DNA of 64,000 bases from JACKAQ01 sp020634975 [NCBI: Calditrichia bacterium]. Lineage in GTDB: Bacteria > Calditrichota > Calditrichia > RBG-13-44-9. Positions 17,656 to 26,717 of the stretch are shown here, piece by piece. Under the pieces are notes generated by a model, which was not told where the DNA came from, searched no databases, and saw nothing but the letters and a program-made list of their open reading frames with translations. Within the stretch, counting starts at the first letter, position 1, and every line of letters begins with the position of its first letter. The stretch spans positions 186,001 through 250,000 of the forward strand of contig JACKAQ010000001.1 in the NCBI GenBank assembly GCA_020634975.1. The letters run 5' to 3'. The translations under genes and the position numbers were made by a program.

Positions 17656-18027
17656 CTAAAGCACCATTTCTTTTTCATTAAAATAACCGCGCATCACTTC
17701 GCAAAAATATTCAAAAAAAATGTAATCGTTGTTCAACTCCCGCAGCAACCCATCACTGACGCGATGAAAATCCATTGCGGTGTTGGTTTCCAGCCAGTTG
17801 CTCAATAATTCGTAGCGTATTTTTTCCGCGTAAACGGTTTCATCTTGCAAAAAATCATTCGAAAACGGATCTCCGTTTTTGAGCTGATGATACCCATCTT
17901 GCCACCACCCGATGACATTGTTCAATTTTTCCGGCACTGATGTTTGTGGGTCTGATGGTGAGGATTTACCAAAATTGCGTTCGAACAACGCCAGCCCTTT
18001 TCCGATGATAATTGGCTCAACATTCAT
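17656..18027 (-). CDS. Hypothetical protein in the sigma-factor locus
   Basis: No family recognised. The ATG at 18027 is preceded by GAGAGGTG and gives 123 residues (MNVEPIIIGKGLALFERNF). The ORF also reads open from 18054, but without a ribosome site. The protein is soluble and acidic, rich in Trp, Tyr and Phe in its second half, and has no signal peptide or membrane segment. It sits between the sigma-like gene (109 bp upstream) and the single-pass membrane protein (116 bp downstream), all on the minus strand. A role in the same regulatory unit is inferred from position only. Confidence 0.6.
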   Translation of the reverse strand: MNVEPIIIGKGLALFERNFGKSSPSDPQTSVPEKLNNVIGWWQDGYHQLKNGDPFSNDFLQDETVYAEKIRYELLSNWLETNTAMDFHRVSDGLLRELNNDYIFFEYFCEVMRGYFNEKEMVL

Positions 18028-18136
18028 AATGCACCTCTCGCATTTTTTGTCCATTTGCTCCGGCTCCGTTTGCCGTGATCGCCGTCACTAACTAATAAGA
18101 GGTGAATGCTTTTGGTTTTTCTCAAAAAAAATGAAA

Positions 18137-18754
18137 TTACTCCGATTCCAGTTCGCGCAGCAATCCGCGAAGCCGGTAAACCGCGAGATCGACCATTTTT
18201 GGTGTGATTTGTCCGCGGAAAGCGGGCATTTCGACAATCATTTCTTTGCTGAAATCGCCCCATACATACAATAAATATAGGTTTAGATCGCGTTCAAAAT
18301 TTTTCGGGAGCTTTTTTTTGGTGCTGCGTAATTGGTGAACAACGTATTCAAATAGCTGACCACGAGTGTCGTCCGCCATTTCCGTGGAAAGCTGGCGCAG
18401 GTCATCCGTTTCGACATCCGCCAAATGTTTGAGATATTTTTTCATGTAATGCGCGGTGGCGTTGTGACAAATCACACTCAGGTAGCTCATGAAACGGTAT
18501 TCATTGTCACGCTCTTTAAAATTGCGCAACGCCCGAAAATCTTTTTGGCAAAGAATCTCAAATACCTGGGCTTGAATATCATTCGCACATTCATTGAACT
18601 GGAAACCGAGTCGCGGCACATTCCATTTGGTGCAATAATGAATTACTTTTCGTTCGATGTAGGGTTGGAATTGGTCCATAAACAACAACCATCCCTTACG
18701 ATGTTGGGGTGATTGTGCATCGCTGCATGCGTCTAACAATTCAGGAAGTGTCAT
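18137..18754 (-). CDS. Divergent ECF-type sigma-70 factor
   Basis: Probably an extracytoplasmic-function sigma factor. The start at 18754 gives 205 residues. Residues about 25-110 look like region 2, with an amphipathic DIQAQVFEILC helix and a YRFMSYLSVICHNATAHYMKKY segment, where canonical factors carry the -10 recognition helix. The C-terminus (MVDLAVYRLRGLLREL) resembles the end of region 4, but the preceding helix-turn-helix is poorly conserved. An in-frame TTG at 18763 is an alternative start. Neither start has a clear Shine-Dalgarno, which suggests weak or regulated translation. Downstream genes include a single-pass membrane protein that may be its antagonist. Confidence 0.65.
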   Translation of the reverse strand: MTLPELLDACSDAQSPQHRKGWLLFMDQFQPYIERKVIHYCTKWNVPRLGFQFNECANDIQAQVFEILCQKDFRALRNFKERDNEYRFMSYLSVICHNATAHYMKKYLKHLADVETDDLRQLSTEMADDTRGQLFEYVVHQLRSTKKKLPKNFERDLNLYLLYVWGDFSKEMIVEMPAFRGQITPKMVDLAVYRLRGLLRELESE

Positions 18755-18859
18755 TTTCTGCAATTTTGTTTTTTCGTTGATACGGCGATTCCGCCGAAAA
18801 ATGGGAAAGATTTGTGATTTGCTGATGTTTTGGCAATATCCGTTTGCTTTACGCCGGAT

Positions 18860-19183
18860 TTATCGGGATAGTTGCAGCCATTCCACAAAGGGCAAACCGG
18901 CAACGCGCTCGATTTGTTGCAACGAACCTTCCGCAACAAATTGATTGCCACTGTGAGATTTTATGGTGACGCCAATTTTTTGTAACGATTGCTGCTGCGA
19001 ATCTGTCAAATCGGTGCGGGTTTTGCCGCTAACTGTCAATATTCCGGCATCTCCGGCCATTGCCAGTGTAGCCATTTCTTGCCGTAAATTGTCGTTTACT
19101 TTTTGCCAATCCAATCGCGATGAACCGGAACAACCGACCAAAACGAGCAGCAATACAATAAAGCAGAATGTGAAGGTGCGCAT
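18860..19183 (-). CDS. Small lipoprotein
   Basis: A 107-residue protein with a lipoprotein signal peptide. The hydrophobic stretch FCFIVLLLVLVGC ends in the lipobox LVGC (Cys18). The mature part is a small alpha/beta domain with the short motif GILTVSGKTRTDLTDSQQQS and no recognised family. GGAG lies five bases before the ATG at 19183. It is about 105 bp upstream of the sigma-factor gene on the same strand and may be part of that unit. The membrane face cannot be told from the sequence. Confidence 0.72.
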   Translation of the reverse strand: MRTFTFCFIVLLLVLVGCSGSSRLDWQKVNDNLRQEMATLAMAGDAGILTVSGKTRTDLTDSQQQSLQKIGVTIKSHSGNQFVAEGSLQQIERVAGLPFVEWLQLSR

Positions 19184-19310
19184 TATTTCTCCGGTTTTGA
19201 ACTGTCAAATATAGCCAATTTCATGCGCTTTTCACAATTTTGTTTGAAAATTTATACATTTTTTAATCGGGCAAGCGGTTGGGGTTACCTAAAAAAAACC
19301 ATCTGTTTAT

Positions 19311-19363
19311 CAAAAACAATTGCAGGTTGCCGGCTCATATTATTTGAGAAAAGCAACCTGCAA
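19311..19363 (-). terminator. Rho-independent terminator after the oligopeptidase gene
   Basis: An 11-bp stem TTGCAGGTTGC/GCAACCTGCAA (19320-19330 with 19353-19363) has a loop that can form a smaller inner stem. On the minus strand the sequence that follows is T-rich (GTTTTTG). It lies 15 bases past the stop codon. Confidence 0.8.
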
Positions 19364-19377
19364 TATCAATCGATCCG

Positions 19378-21516
19378 TTATTTTGCAGATTGGTCGGCAT
19401 TTGCCAGATCAATCAAAAATGCGTATTCCAGCGCAACGGTGCGATATTTTTCGAACCGACCGGATGCGCCACTGTGCCCGGCTTCCATTTGGGTATGCAT
19501 CAGCAAGGGGTTATCATCCGTTTTCAGATCCCGTAATTTTGCCACCCATTTGGCAGGTTCAAAATATTGCACCTGCGAATCGTGCAATCCGGTTGTCACC
19601 AGCATTGCGGGATAATCCTTTGCTTCCACGTTATCGTATGGCGAATATGATTTCATATATTCATAATAAACAGGGTCTTTCGGGTTGCCCCATTCATCAA
19701 ATTCTCCGGTTGTCAGCGGGATACTTTCGTCCAGCATGGTTGTGATGACATCCACAAATGGCACTGCCGCAATCACGCCTTTGAACAAATCCGGGCGCAT
19801 GTTGACTACCGCGCCAATCAGCAAACCGCCGGCGCTGCCGCCGAGGGCAAATATTTTTTCGCGATTGGTATATTTTTGTTCGATCAAAAATTCGCCGCAA
19901 TCGATAAAATCGGTGAAGGTATTTTTCTTTTTGAGCAACTTGCCGTCTTCGTACCAGCTTCTGCCCATTTCCTGACCGCCGCGAATATGCGCGATGGCAA
20001 ACACAAATCCGCGATCCAGCAGGCTCAACCGGTCGGAACGGAAGGTTGCATCCATGCTGATGCCGTATGAACCGTAGCCATACAGAAGCAACGGGTTTTC
20101 GCCGTTTTTCTCAACACCTTTTCTGTAAACGATGGAAAGCGGCACTTTAACACCATCGCGAGCGGTGGCTTCCAGCCGTTCGGTAACATAATTTGCCGGA
20201 TCAAACCCGCCCAAAACTTCATCCTGTTTGAGCAGATTTTTTTCGCGCGTTTTCATGTTGTATTCGTAATTGCTCATCGGCGTGGTGAGCGATGTGTATT
20301 TGTAGCGCAGCAAATCGGTGTCGAAATCGAGATTGATATCGCTGTAAATGGAGTAAGCGGGTTCGCCAAAATCGAGATAGTGATCGGATTTATCCCGTTG
20401 ATTAATGATCCGCAATTGGCGCAGCCCGTTTTTTCGCTCGCGCAAAACGAGATAATTATTGAACACTTCTATCGTTTCCAATAGAATGTCGTCGCGATGC
20501 GGTATCACTTCTGTCCAATTTTCTTTTCCGGTGTTGCGAACAGAGGTTTCCATCAACCGGAAATTTTTGGCGTTCAGATTGGTGAGAATGTAAAATTTAT
20601 CCTGATAATTGAACACTTCGTATTCATGATCGCGTTCGCGCGGCTGAATAATTTTGAACTCGCCATTGGGATTTGTCGCATCCAAAAAGCGGAATTCCGA
20701 TGAAAGCGTGCTGCTGGAAGCGATAAAAATATATTGCTCGGATTTGGATTTATACACATAACAATCGTATGTGTTATCGGCTTCGTGGAACACTTCCACA
20801 TCGCTGGCGGGATCGCTGCCCAGGGTGTGGCGCATGATTTTGTAGGGGCGCAGCGTGCTGTCTTTTGTGGCATAAAATAATGTGCGATTATCGTTTGCCC
20901 AGGTGGATGTTCCGGTTGTGTTCGGCACGCGATCGGCCAAAATTTCGCCCGTTGCCAAATTTTTGATGTGCAGTGTGTACTGCCGACGGCTGACGGTATC
21001 CACACCAAAGGCGATCAGTTGATTATCCGGACTCACTTCCAAACCGGTAAGTTGATAATAATCATGACCTTCCGCCATTTCATTTACGTCCAGCAAAATT
21101 TCTTCGGCGGCATCCAGGCTGCCTTTTTTGCGGGCGTAGACCGGATATTCTTTGCCGGTTTCGTAGCGATTGTAATAATAATAACCGTTGTATTGATATG
21201 GCACGGATTGGTCATCCTGCTTGATTCTTCCGACCATCTCATCAAATAATGTGTTTTGCAGCGTTTTCGTATGCGCCAGCACAACATCGGTGTAATTATT
21301 TTCCGCAACCAGATATTCAATCACCTGCGGATTTTCGCGTTGGTTTAGCCAATAATAATTATCGATGCGGGTATCGCCGTTGGCGGTTAATTTTTCCGGT
21401 TTTTTTTCAACATCTGGTGGCACGGGACTCCCCTGTTTCGTTTGTGAACAATTCCAAAATGTTATTGAAAAAATCAGCACGATCCAAATGTGTTTCGTTT
21501 TTAAGTAGGCAAACAT
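19378..21516 (-). CDS. Prolyl oligopeptidase family (S9A), oligopeptidase B-like
   Basis: Serine peptidase that cuts short peptides, with a beta-propeller gating an alpha/beta-hydrolase domain. The 712-residue protein has the S9A order. The N-terminal segment opens DNYYWLNQRENPQVIEYL, the propeller covers about 75-435, and the hydrolase domain carries Ser561 (ALGGSAGG), Asp646 (TTGLHDSQV) and His681 (MEAGHSGASGRF). The ARDGVKVPLSIVYRKG and LLYGYGSYGISMDA stretches are typical of oligopeptidase B. Unlike E. coli PtrB it has a hydrophobic N-terminus (IWIVLIFSITFWNC) ending in Cys23, so it is probably exported and may be lipidated. The lipobox is imperfect. It is monocistronic with its own terminator. 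Confidence 0.9.
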   Translation of the reverse strand: MFAYLKTKHIWIVLIFSITFWNCSQTKQGSPVPPDVEKKPEKLTANGDTRIDNYYWLNQRENPQVIEYLVAENNYTDVVLAHTKTLQNTLFDEMVGRIKQDDQSVPYQYNGYYYYNRYETGKEYPVYARKKGSLDAAEEILLDVNEMAEGHDYYQLTGLEVSPDNQLIAFGVDTVSRRQYTLHIKNLATGEILADRVPNTTGTSTWANDNRTLFYATKDSTLRPYKIMRHTLGSDPASDVEVFHEADNTYDCYVYKSKSEQYIFIASSSTLSSEFRFLDATNPNGEFKIIQPRERDHEYEVFNYQDKFYILTNLNAKNFRLMETSVRNTGKENWTEVIPHRDDILLETIEVFNNYLVLRERKNGLRQLRIINQRDKSDHYLDFGEPAYSIYSDINLDFDTDLLRYKYTSLTTPMSNYEYNMKTREKNLLKQDEVLGGFDPANYVTERLEATARDGVKVPLSIVYRKGVEKNGENPLLLYGYGSYGISMDATFRSDRLSLLDRGFVFAIAHIRGGQEMGRSWYEDGKLLKKKNTFTDFIDCGEFLIEQKYTNREKIFALGGSAGGLLIGAVVNMRPDLFKGVIAAVPFVDVITTMLDESIPLTTGEFDEWGNPKDPVYYEYMKSYSPYDNVEAKDYPAMLVTTGLHDSQVQYFEPAKWVAKLRDLKTDDNPLLMHTQMEAGHSGASGRFEKYRTVALEYAFLIDLANADQSAK

Positions 21517-21821
21517 AATTCACCTCGATTGAATAGTAGTTAATAGGGAAACTGCGAAAGACAAATCTACCACTATTCCCGATTACATCAAATGGATGAA
21601 ATATTTCTATTTTTTCGGAATTATAAAGTTCGGGTTTGATTTTTTAATCTGGATACTTATATTTTTATGCCATTTATTGATGGCGTATTTAACACCCCAA
21701 AGTTCTAAAAATCACAGTTGTTCGATCGATTTGCAGCGGAAATCCGATGCAGTCGCAATGATTTGATATTTTTCAAATCATCAACACTCATTTTATGCTA
21801 ACGCAAAAAGGAGGAAACGGC
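21517..21821. other. 305-bp divergent intergenic region
   Basis: AT-rich spacer between the divergent oligopeptidase and modular surface-protein genes. It holds the hairpin at 21758-21781 and presumably both promoters. No gene is seen. Confidence 0.6.
21758..21781 (+). promoter_or_regulatory. Inverted repeat just upstream of the modular surface-protein gene
   Basis: ATGATTTGA and TCAAATCAT (21758-21766 with 21773-21781) form a perfect 9-bp inverted repeat around TATTTT. It ends 40 bp before the start codon. It could be an operator or a leader hairpin. It does not match the FNR consensus. Confidence 0.35.
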
Positions 21822-24668
21822 ATGTTTCATGCGACAGTTCACCCTGCGCCACGCGCGCTTATCTTCTTGTTATTTCTGGTATTTAGCACATTTGTAAGTG
21901 CCACAGATGTGTTCATCAACGAAATCCATTACGATAACGACGGCACTGATATCGGCGAAGGTGTTGAAATTGCCGGACCGGCTGGAACGGATCTTTCCGG
22001 CTGGCAAATTGTGCTTTACAACGGGGCAACCGGCGCATCGTATGGAACCATCAATTTATCCGGCGTTATTGCAGATCAGGACAACGGATTTGGCACGCTG
22101 GCATTTTTCCGTGCCGGCATCCAAAATGGCGATCCCGACGGATTGGCATTGGTGGATGATTTGGGAAATGTTATCCAATTTTTGAGCTACGACGGAGAAT
22201 TTACCGCAACAAACGGTCCGGCAACCGGTTTGCCCAGCACCGATATTATTGTAAATGAACCGACAACTTCGCCGGTTGGCGAATCTTTACAACTTGGCGG
22301 CAACGGTACTATTTACGAAAATTTTAGCTGGAATCCGGCGGCTGCGGAAACGTTCGGCAGCATCAACAATTCGCAAAGTTTTGTAGCTGCAGCGCCGGCG
22401 CCGAACATCGCGGTTTCGCCGTTGGCGATTGATTTTGGGACGGTGGAAATCGGCAACGCGGCAGGTCCGGCAACAATTACCGTTAGCAACACGGGCACCG
22501 CAGAGTTAACGGTCAGTGCGATTTCCGATCCCGGCGGTGAGTTTGTGCTCACCAATGTGCCGGTTTTGTCAGCGACGATTCCCGCCGGTTCATCCGTTTC
22601 GTTCGATGCGAATTATCTGCCCACAGACGCGGGAGCGGATAACGCCACAATCACCATCTCCAGCGACGACCCGGATTCCCCGACGATCGAAATCCAGCTT
22701 TCCGGTGAAGGAACGGCGCCGCCGCCCGCAGTTCCGGTGGTCATCAACGAGGTGGACAGCGATCAGGACGGCACGGACATGGCAGAATTTGTGGAGCTGT
22801 TCGATGGCGGAACGGGCAACACGGATTTATCCGGGCTGGTGCTGGTGTTTTTCAACGGCACATCAGATGTTTCGTACGCCGCGTACGATCTGGACGGATT
22901 TTCCACAAATGCCGCCGGTTATTTTGTCGCCGGGAATGCTGCCGTGCCCAATGCGGATTTGATTTTCAACAATAATTTTTTGCAAAACGGAGCGGATGCC
23001 ATCGCCATTTTCGCGGGAGATGCCGCAGATTTTCCCAACGGAACCCCCGTTTCCACCGTCAATTTGATTGATGCGATGGTGTACGATACCGACGATGCGG
23101 ACGACACAGAATTGCTCGCTTTGCTGAACGCCGGACAACCGCAAATCAACGAAAACGGCAACGGGAATGCCATCGGCGAATCGATGCAGCGCATTCCAAA
23201 TGGCAGCGGTGGCGCTCGCAATAGCGACACATACGCCCTTTTTGCGCCGACACCCGGCAGCGAAAACGGCGTTTCCGTCGGCACAGAACCGGACATCGCG
23301 GTTTCGCCGACGGCGATCGATTTCGGGCAAATTACCCTCGGCGCAAATGCAGCGACAACCGTCACCATCCACAATAACGGCAGCGCGGATCTGAACGTTT
23401 CCGCCATTTCCGATCCCGGCGGTGCGTTCGCAATTGCCAATTTGCCGACGCTGACGGCAATCATTTCTCCGGGAAATACCGCAACGTTTGACGTGACGTT
23501 TTCACCCTCAGCAATTGGCGCAACTGCAGCGAGCATCAACATTTCCAGCGATGATCCCGATTCGCCAATCGTCGAAATTCAACTGACCGGTGAAGGCATC
23601 GACAATTCGCCACCACCGGCACAAGATTTTGTACTGTTGGCAAATGAACGGATCAACATCGAAAAATTCAGTTCAATTCATGGCAACATCCATTCGAACG
23701 ACAAAGTCGAGATCGAAAAAGGACGCAATGGTGTTATTTACGGCAACATCTCCGCTGTCGAATCGATCGAAATTGAAAAGCGCAACACTGTCGATGGCGA
23801 TGTCATTTCACCCGAAACGGATATTGACGGCATGGTGAACGGTTCGATTTTGGAAGAATCTGTCGATGCGGTTCCGATGCCGCAATTGTCCGAGTTTTCT
23901 TCAGGAAATACAGATATTTACGTTCGAAAACGCAGCACAAAAATATTGTTGCCCGGCAGCTACGACGATATTGAAGTGGGCGACCGCGCCACGCTGCAAT
24001 TGAGCAGCGGCGATTATTTTGCGGAAGATTTGACGCTCCAATCGCGGGCAAAGCTGCTGGTTGATGTTTCCGGCGGTCCTGTGAATATTTATTTGGAGGA
24101 AGATTTGCAACTCGACGAACGTGCCGAAGTGGAAATTTCCGGCGGCTCAACTGCAGATTTTACAGTATTTTGCGGCGATGATCGCAACATAAAAATTCGC
24201 GAAAAAGCTATTATGCGCGGCAACCTGATTGCGCCAAACGCAACAGTCAAACTGGAAGATGATAGTTATTTCAAAGGATCGATTGTCGCGGATCGTATTT
24301 CGATTGAAAAAAATGTGGTGATCGTTTCGCACAGCGCGACTATTTTGCCGAAATCACCACAGGCAACGGAAGAAATTGCCGCTGTACCTGAAACGTTTGA
24401 GCTGCGCCAAAATTACCCCAACCCGTTCAACCCAACCACAACGATTCAATTTGGTTTGCCGGTGGATGCGATGGTTTCACTGAACATTTACAACGCTCGA
24501 GGGCAATTGGTGAAAGCATTGGCAAACGGCACAATGCCCGCCGGTGTTCATCAAATTGCCTGGAACGGAACAGACGAAGGCGGCACACTTGTTGCCAGCG
24601 GCATGTATTTTTATATGCTGCAATCCGGTGATTTCCGGGAAACGCGACGGATGATTTTATTGAAATAA
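21822..24668 (+). CDS. Modular secreted protein: lamin-tail-like and anchor-D repeats, beta-helix, sorting domain
   Basis: Large surface protein of 948 residues. The ATG at 21822 is chosen because AGGAGG lies seven bases upstream. After a signal peptide come two copies of a pair. Each pair is a lamin-tail-like domain (FINEIHYDNDGTDIGEG at about 28; VINEVDSDQDGTDMAEF at about 306) followed by an immunoglobulin-like choice-of-anchor D/ASPM-type domain (194-297 and 490-592), and both anchor-D copies end SSDDPDSP. Residues about 602-843 are a regular beta-helix with bactofilin-like turns (INIEKFSSIHGNIHSNDKVE). The last 90 residues are a C-terminal sorting domain (LRQNYPNPFNPTTTIQF, ending RRMILLK). 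It is probably secreted and cell-attached, and no enzyme motif is seen. A strong terminator follows. Confidence 0.87.
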   Translation: MFHATVHPAPRALIFLLFLVFSTFVSATDVFINEIHYDNDGTDIGEGVEIAGPAGTDLSGWQIVLYNGATGASYGTINLSGVIADQDNGFGTLAFFRAGIQNGDPDGLALVDDLGNVIQFLSYDGEFTATNGPATGLPSTDIIVNEPTTSPVGESLQLGGNGTIYENFSWNPAAAETFGSINNSQSFVAAAPAPNIAVSPLAIDFGTVEIGNAAGPATITVSNTGTAELTVSAISDPGGEFVLTNVPVLSATIPAGSSVSFDANYLPTDAGADNATITISSDDPDSPTIEIQLSGEGTAPPPAVPVVINEVDSDQDGTDMAEFVELFDGGTGNTDLSGLVLVFFNGTSDVSYAAYDLDGFSTNAAGYFVAGNAAVPNADLIFNNNFLQNGADAIAIFAGDAADFPNGTPVSTVNLIDAMVYDTDDADDTELLALLNAGQPQINENGNGNAIGESMQRIPNGSGGARNSDTYALFAPTPGSENGVSVGTEPDIAVSPTAIDFGQITLGANAATTVTIHNNGSADLNVSAISDPGGAFAIANLPTLTAIISPGNTATFDVTFSPSAIGATAASINISSDDPDSPIVEIQLTGEGIDNSPPPAQDFVLLANERINIEKFSSIHGNIHSNDKVEIEKGRNGVIYGNISAVESIEIEKRNTVDGDVISPETDIDGMVNGSILEESVDAVPMPQLSEFSSGNTDIYVRKRSTKILLPGSYDDIEVGDRATLQLSSGDYFAEDLTLQSRAKLLVDVSGGPVNIYLEEDLQLDERAEVEISGGSTADFTVFCGDDRNIKIREKAIMRGNLIAPNATVKLEDDSYFKGSIVADRISIEKNVVIVSHSATILPKSPQATEEIAAVPETFELRQNYPNPFNPTTTIQFGLPVDAMVSLNIYNARGQLVKALANGTMPAGVHQIAWNGTDEGGTLVASGMYFYMLQSGDFRETRRMILLK

Positions 24669-24691
24669 TTATTTTTTCATCGCTTTCTGCA

Positions 24692-24723
24692 AAAGCCCTT
24701 GCCATTTTGGCGAGGGCTTTTTT
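24692..24723 (+). terminator. Rho-independent terminator after the modular surface protein
   Basis: A 12-bp stem AAAGCCCTTGCC/GGCGAGGGCTTT (24692-24703 with 24709-24720; one wobble pair) closes a 5-base loop and runs into six T. Confidence 0.93.
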
Positions 24724-24753
24724 ATGTTTCGCTGAACAACATCCGGAGATACA

Positions 24754-25209
24754 ATGAGTAACGCAACTGATGAATCTATGAAACTTACGCACGTTGTTGC
24801 GGTAATCGGATATGTGTATCGCGATGGTAAATTTTTGCTGCTCAAACGCAACAATCCGCCGCTGCTGTGGGCACCGCCGGGCGGGCGGCTCGATAAAAAT
24901 GAAGATCCAAAAAATGGCGTCATCCGCGAAGTGCGGGAGGAAACCGGGCTGGATGTAACCGTCCTGCAAACCGCAGACACCTGGTTTGGCGAAATTCAGC
25001 CGGGTAAATTTATGCTGGCAATTGATTATCTGGTAGAAATTACCGGCGGAACGCTGCGGCTTTCCGATGAACACTGCGATTTCGCATGGGTGAGCGTTGA
25101 TGAAATTCGCCAAAACCAAGGCGTGGATTTGGGCGATCCGAAAGTCGGGTTCAAAGCGGATGATTTCGCGGCGGCGGAACAATTGATATTAAAACTGAAA
25201 AAAAACTGA
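24754..25209 (+). CDS. Nudix hydrolase
   Basis: A 151-residue member of the Nudix family, which hydrolyses nucleoside diphosphates linked to another group. The Nudix box is complete: a Gly, five residues, Glu, seven residues, then REVREETGL (starting at GGRLDKNEDPKNG, about residues 44-66). The N-terminal strand VVAVIGYVYRDGKFLLLKR is typical. The substrate cannot be told from the sequence. It follows the surface-protein terminator by about 30 bp and so is probably transcribed separately. The 25297 gene follows 87 bp downstream. Confidence 0.9.
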   Translation: MSNATDESMKLTHVVAVIGYVYRDGKFLLLKRNNPPLLWAPPGGRLDKNEDPKNGVIREVREETGLDVTVLQTADTWFGEIQPGKFMLAIDYLVEITGGTLRLSDEHCDFAWVSVDEIRQNQGVDLGDPKVGFKADDFAAAEQLILKLKKN

Positions 25210-25296
25210 ACCAATAGCTGCAAATCCAGCCATGTTTGCAAATAACCGGCGATTGTGCTAACATATCAGCAAATAAAGCAGCAGGATTTTTTGGCG

Positions 25297-25863
25297 ATGC
25301 AAATTAAATATTATCAAATTGATAGCCCCGTTCCGGGCGAACTAACGATCGAACGATCGCGGTCGCAGGCAATTGTGCCGTTCCTGTTTTTGCTAATATT
25401 CACATGTTTTTGGTATTACGGCATTCTTTTTCTTTCTTTCGAGAGCGACACCATCAATATTTTTGAGCGCATCCGGATGGTGGTCGAACGCGACCCATTT
25501 TTGATTATTTTTCTGTTGGTGCCGGTCGCATTTCTGATTCCGCAATTGTTGAAATATGCCCGAATGGCGCTGGTCGGCGAAAAATATTTTTTCCACGGCG
25601 GACGCGGTATCATTGAAAAAAACGGGCAATATCTGGCAAGTTTCAGCGAAGTGGAAGCCCTCCGCTGGCTCAGCAATCCGTTAAAAACGCGCAACAATTT
25701 GCAACTAGCAATGCGGAATGGCTCGGCACATTCGCTGATTTCCGCCGGTAATGCCGGCGCTATTCAGGAATTATCAGAAAAAATTGCCGCCATTCTGGAA
25801 TGCCCGATCGAACATCGCGATTTGCCCGCCGACAGGCCGACGCAGGATGAAGGACACGACTGA
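25297..25863 (+). CDS. Hypothetical two-pass membrane protein
   Basis: No named family. With the ATG at 25297 the product has 188 residues. It has two hydrophobic segments at about 26-46 (VPFLFLLIFTCFWYYGILFLS) and 65-85 (FLIIFLLVPVAFLIPQLL). A soluble C-terminal domain (FHGGRGIIEKNGQYLASFSEV, LQLAMRNGSAHSLISAGN) has the strand pattern of a PH-like module. An in-frame GTG at 25255 would add 14 residues, and neither start has a strong ribosome site. It lies downstream of the Nudix gene with a similar orientation. The function is unknown. Confidence 0.6.
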   Translation: MQIKYYQIDSPVPGELTIERSRSQAIVPFLFLLIFTCFWYYGILFLSFESDTINIFERIRMVVERDPFLIIFLLVPVAFLIPQLLKYARMALVGEKYFFHGGRGIIEKNGQYLASFSEVEALRWLSNPLKTRNNLQLAMRNGSAHSLISAGNAGAIQELSEKIAAILECPIEHRDLPADRPTQDEGHD

Positions 25864-26075
25864 AGAAACGGATGTGTTGCGTCGACAGTCCACAAAATTC
25901 ACCACAAAAAAATACATCTTTTTGCGAAATTACACTGCAGTTCTTTAATTTCAATAACCGGCGAATCATCATTTAACAGGAAACACACACGACACTTTTG
26001 CGTATGACAGTAACCTGTAAAACCAATTGGCAGAAACCCTAATTTCGGAATTTCCGAGCATACCATCGAGTTTAG

Positions 26076-26630
26076 ATGCCTCTCATGAAAAATGATTTTC
26101 ACACACTCTTTCCTCTCGAAGCGCTGTATGCGGGAATCCGCCAAAATTCACCGCCATTTGTCGAAATTCCTGAAACGGAAATTCCCCAACCGCAACGGCA
26201 ATTATTGGCGCACAGCAATGATATGACGCCGACGCTGGAATCCTTTTATCGCCAGAATATCGCATTGAACGTATTGCACAAAACCGTTACAGATGAATAT
26301 TTGCACCGGATGGTAACGCTCGATTGCGAAAACGATGAACCGGTTTTGTTTGGTGCGATCTGCATTCATTTGCTGCAATTTCCTGAGCCAATCCGCAGCA
26401 AAACGCTGGCTTGCCGGCAGCCGCTTGGCGGTATTTTACGCGATCATCCGCTGCCGCACAGCAGCGAGCCGCTCTTTTTTTTTCGGGTACTTTCGGATGC
26501 GGTCATCAACCGGGCGTTCGGCATGACGCAATCACGCTGGCTGTTCGGGCGGCTGAACCGGCTGTTGCTGCCGGACGGTCAACCGCTGGTCGAAGTGGTT
26601 GAAATTTTGCCGGAAACATCCCCAAAATAG
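26076..26630 (+). CDS. Chorismate-lyase-like protein (UbiC/DUF98 type)
   Basis: A 184-residue protein that resembles the chorismate pyruvate-lyase-like family, which releases pyruvate from chorismate to give hydroxybenzoate. Family features are an N-terminal LLAHSNDMTPTLESFYRQ, a central GAICIHLLQFPEPIRSKTL with the Arg expected near the product carboxylate, a PLGGILRD turn, and a C-terminal WLFGRLNRLLLPDGQPLVEV followed by VEILP. The resemblance is by pattern only. The ATG at 26076 has a weak ribosome site. It is followed 87 bp downstream by a flavin-dependent halogenase-like gene and then a hotdog thioesterase. The three may act together on an aromatic acid or its thioester. Confidence 0.68.
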   Translation: MPLMKNDFHTLFPLEALYAGIRQNSPPFVEIPETEIPQPQRQLLAHSNDMTPTLESFYRQNIALNVLHKTVTDEYLHRMVTLDCENDEPVLFGAICIHLLQFPEPIRSKTLACRQPLGGILRDHPLPHSSEPLFFFRVLSDAVINRAFGMTQSRWLFGRLNRLLLPDGQPLVEVVEILPETSPK

Positions 26631-26717
26631 AAATCGGTTGCAGCATTTTGAGTATTGTTTTAGGTTAAAGTTTCCGTTTTGGAAATGAGTGAATGTCCGA
26701 CAAACAGGATTTTGAAA

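Noticed and set aside
21758-21781. FNR or CRP site upstream of the modular surface protein
   Set aside because: The half-sites and the 6-base centre do not match TTGAT-N4-ATCAA or TGTGA-N6-TCACA.
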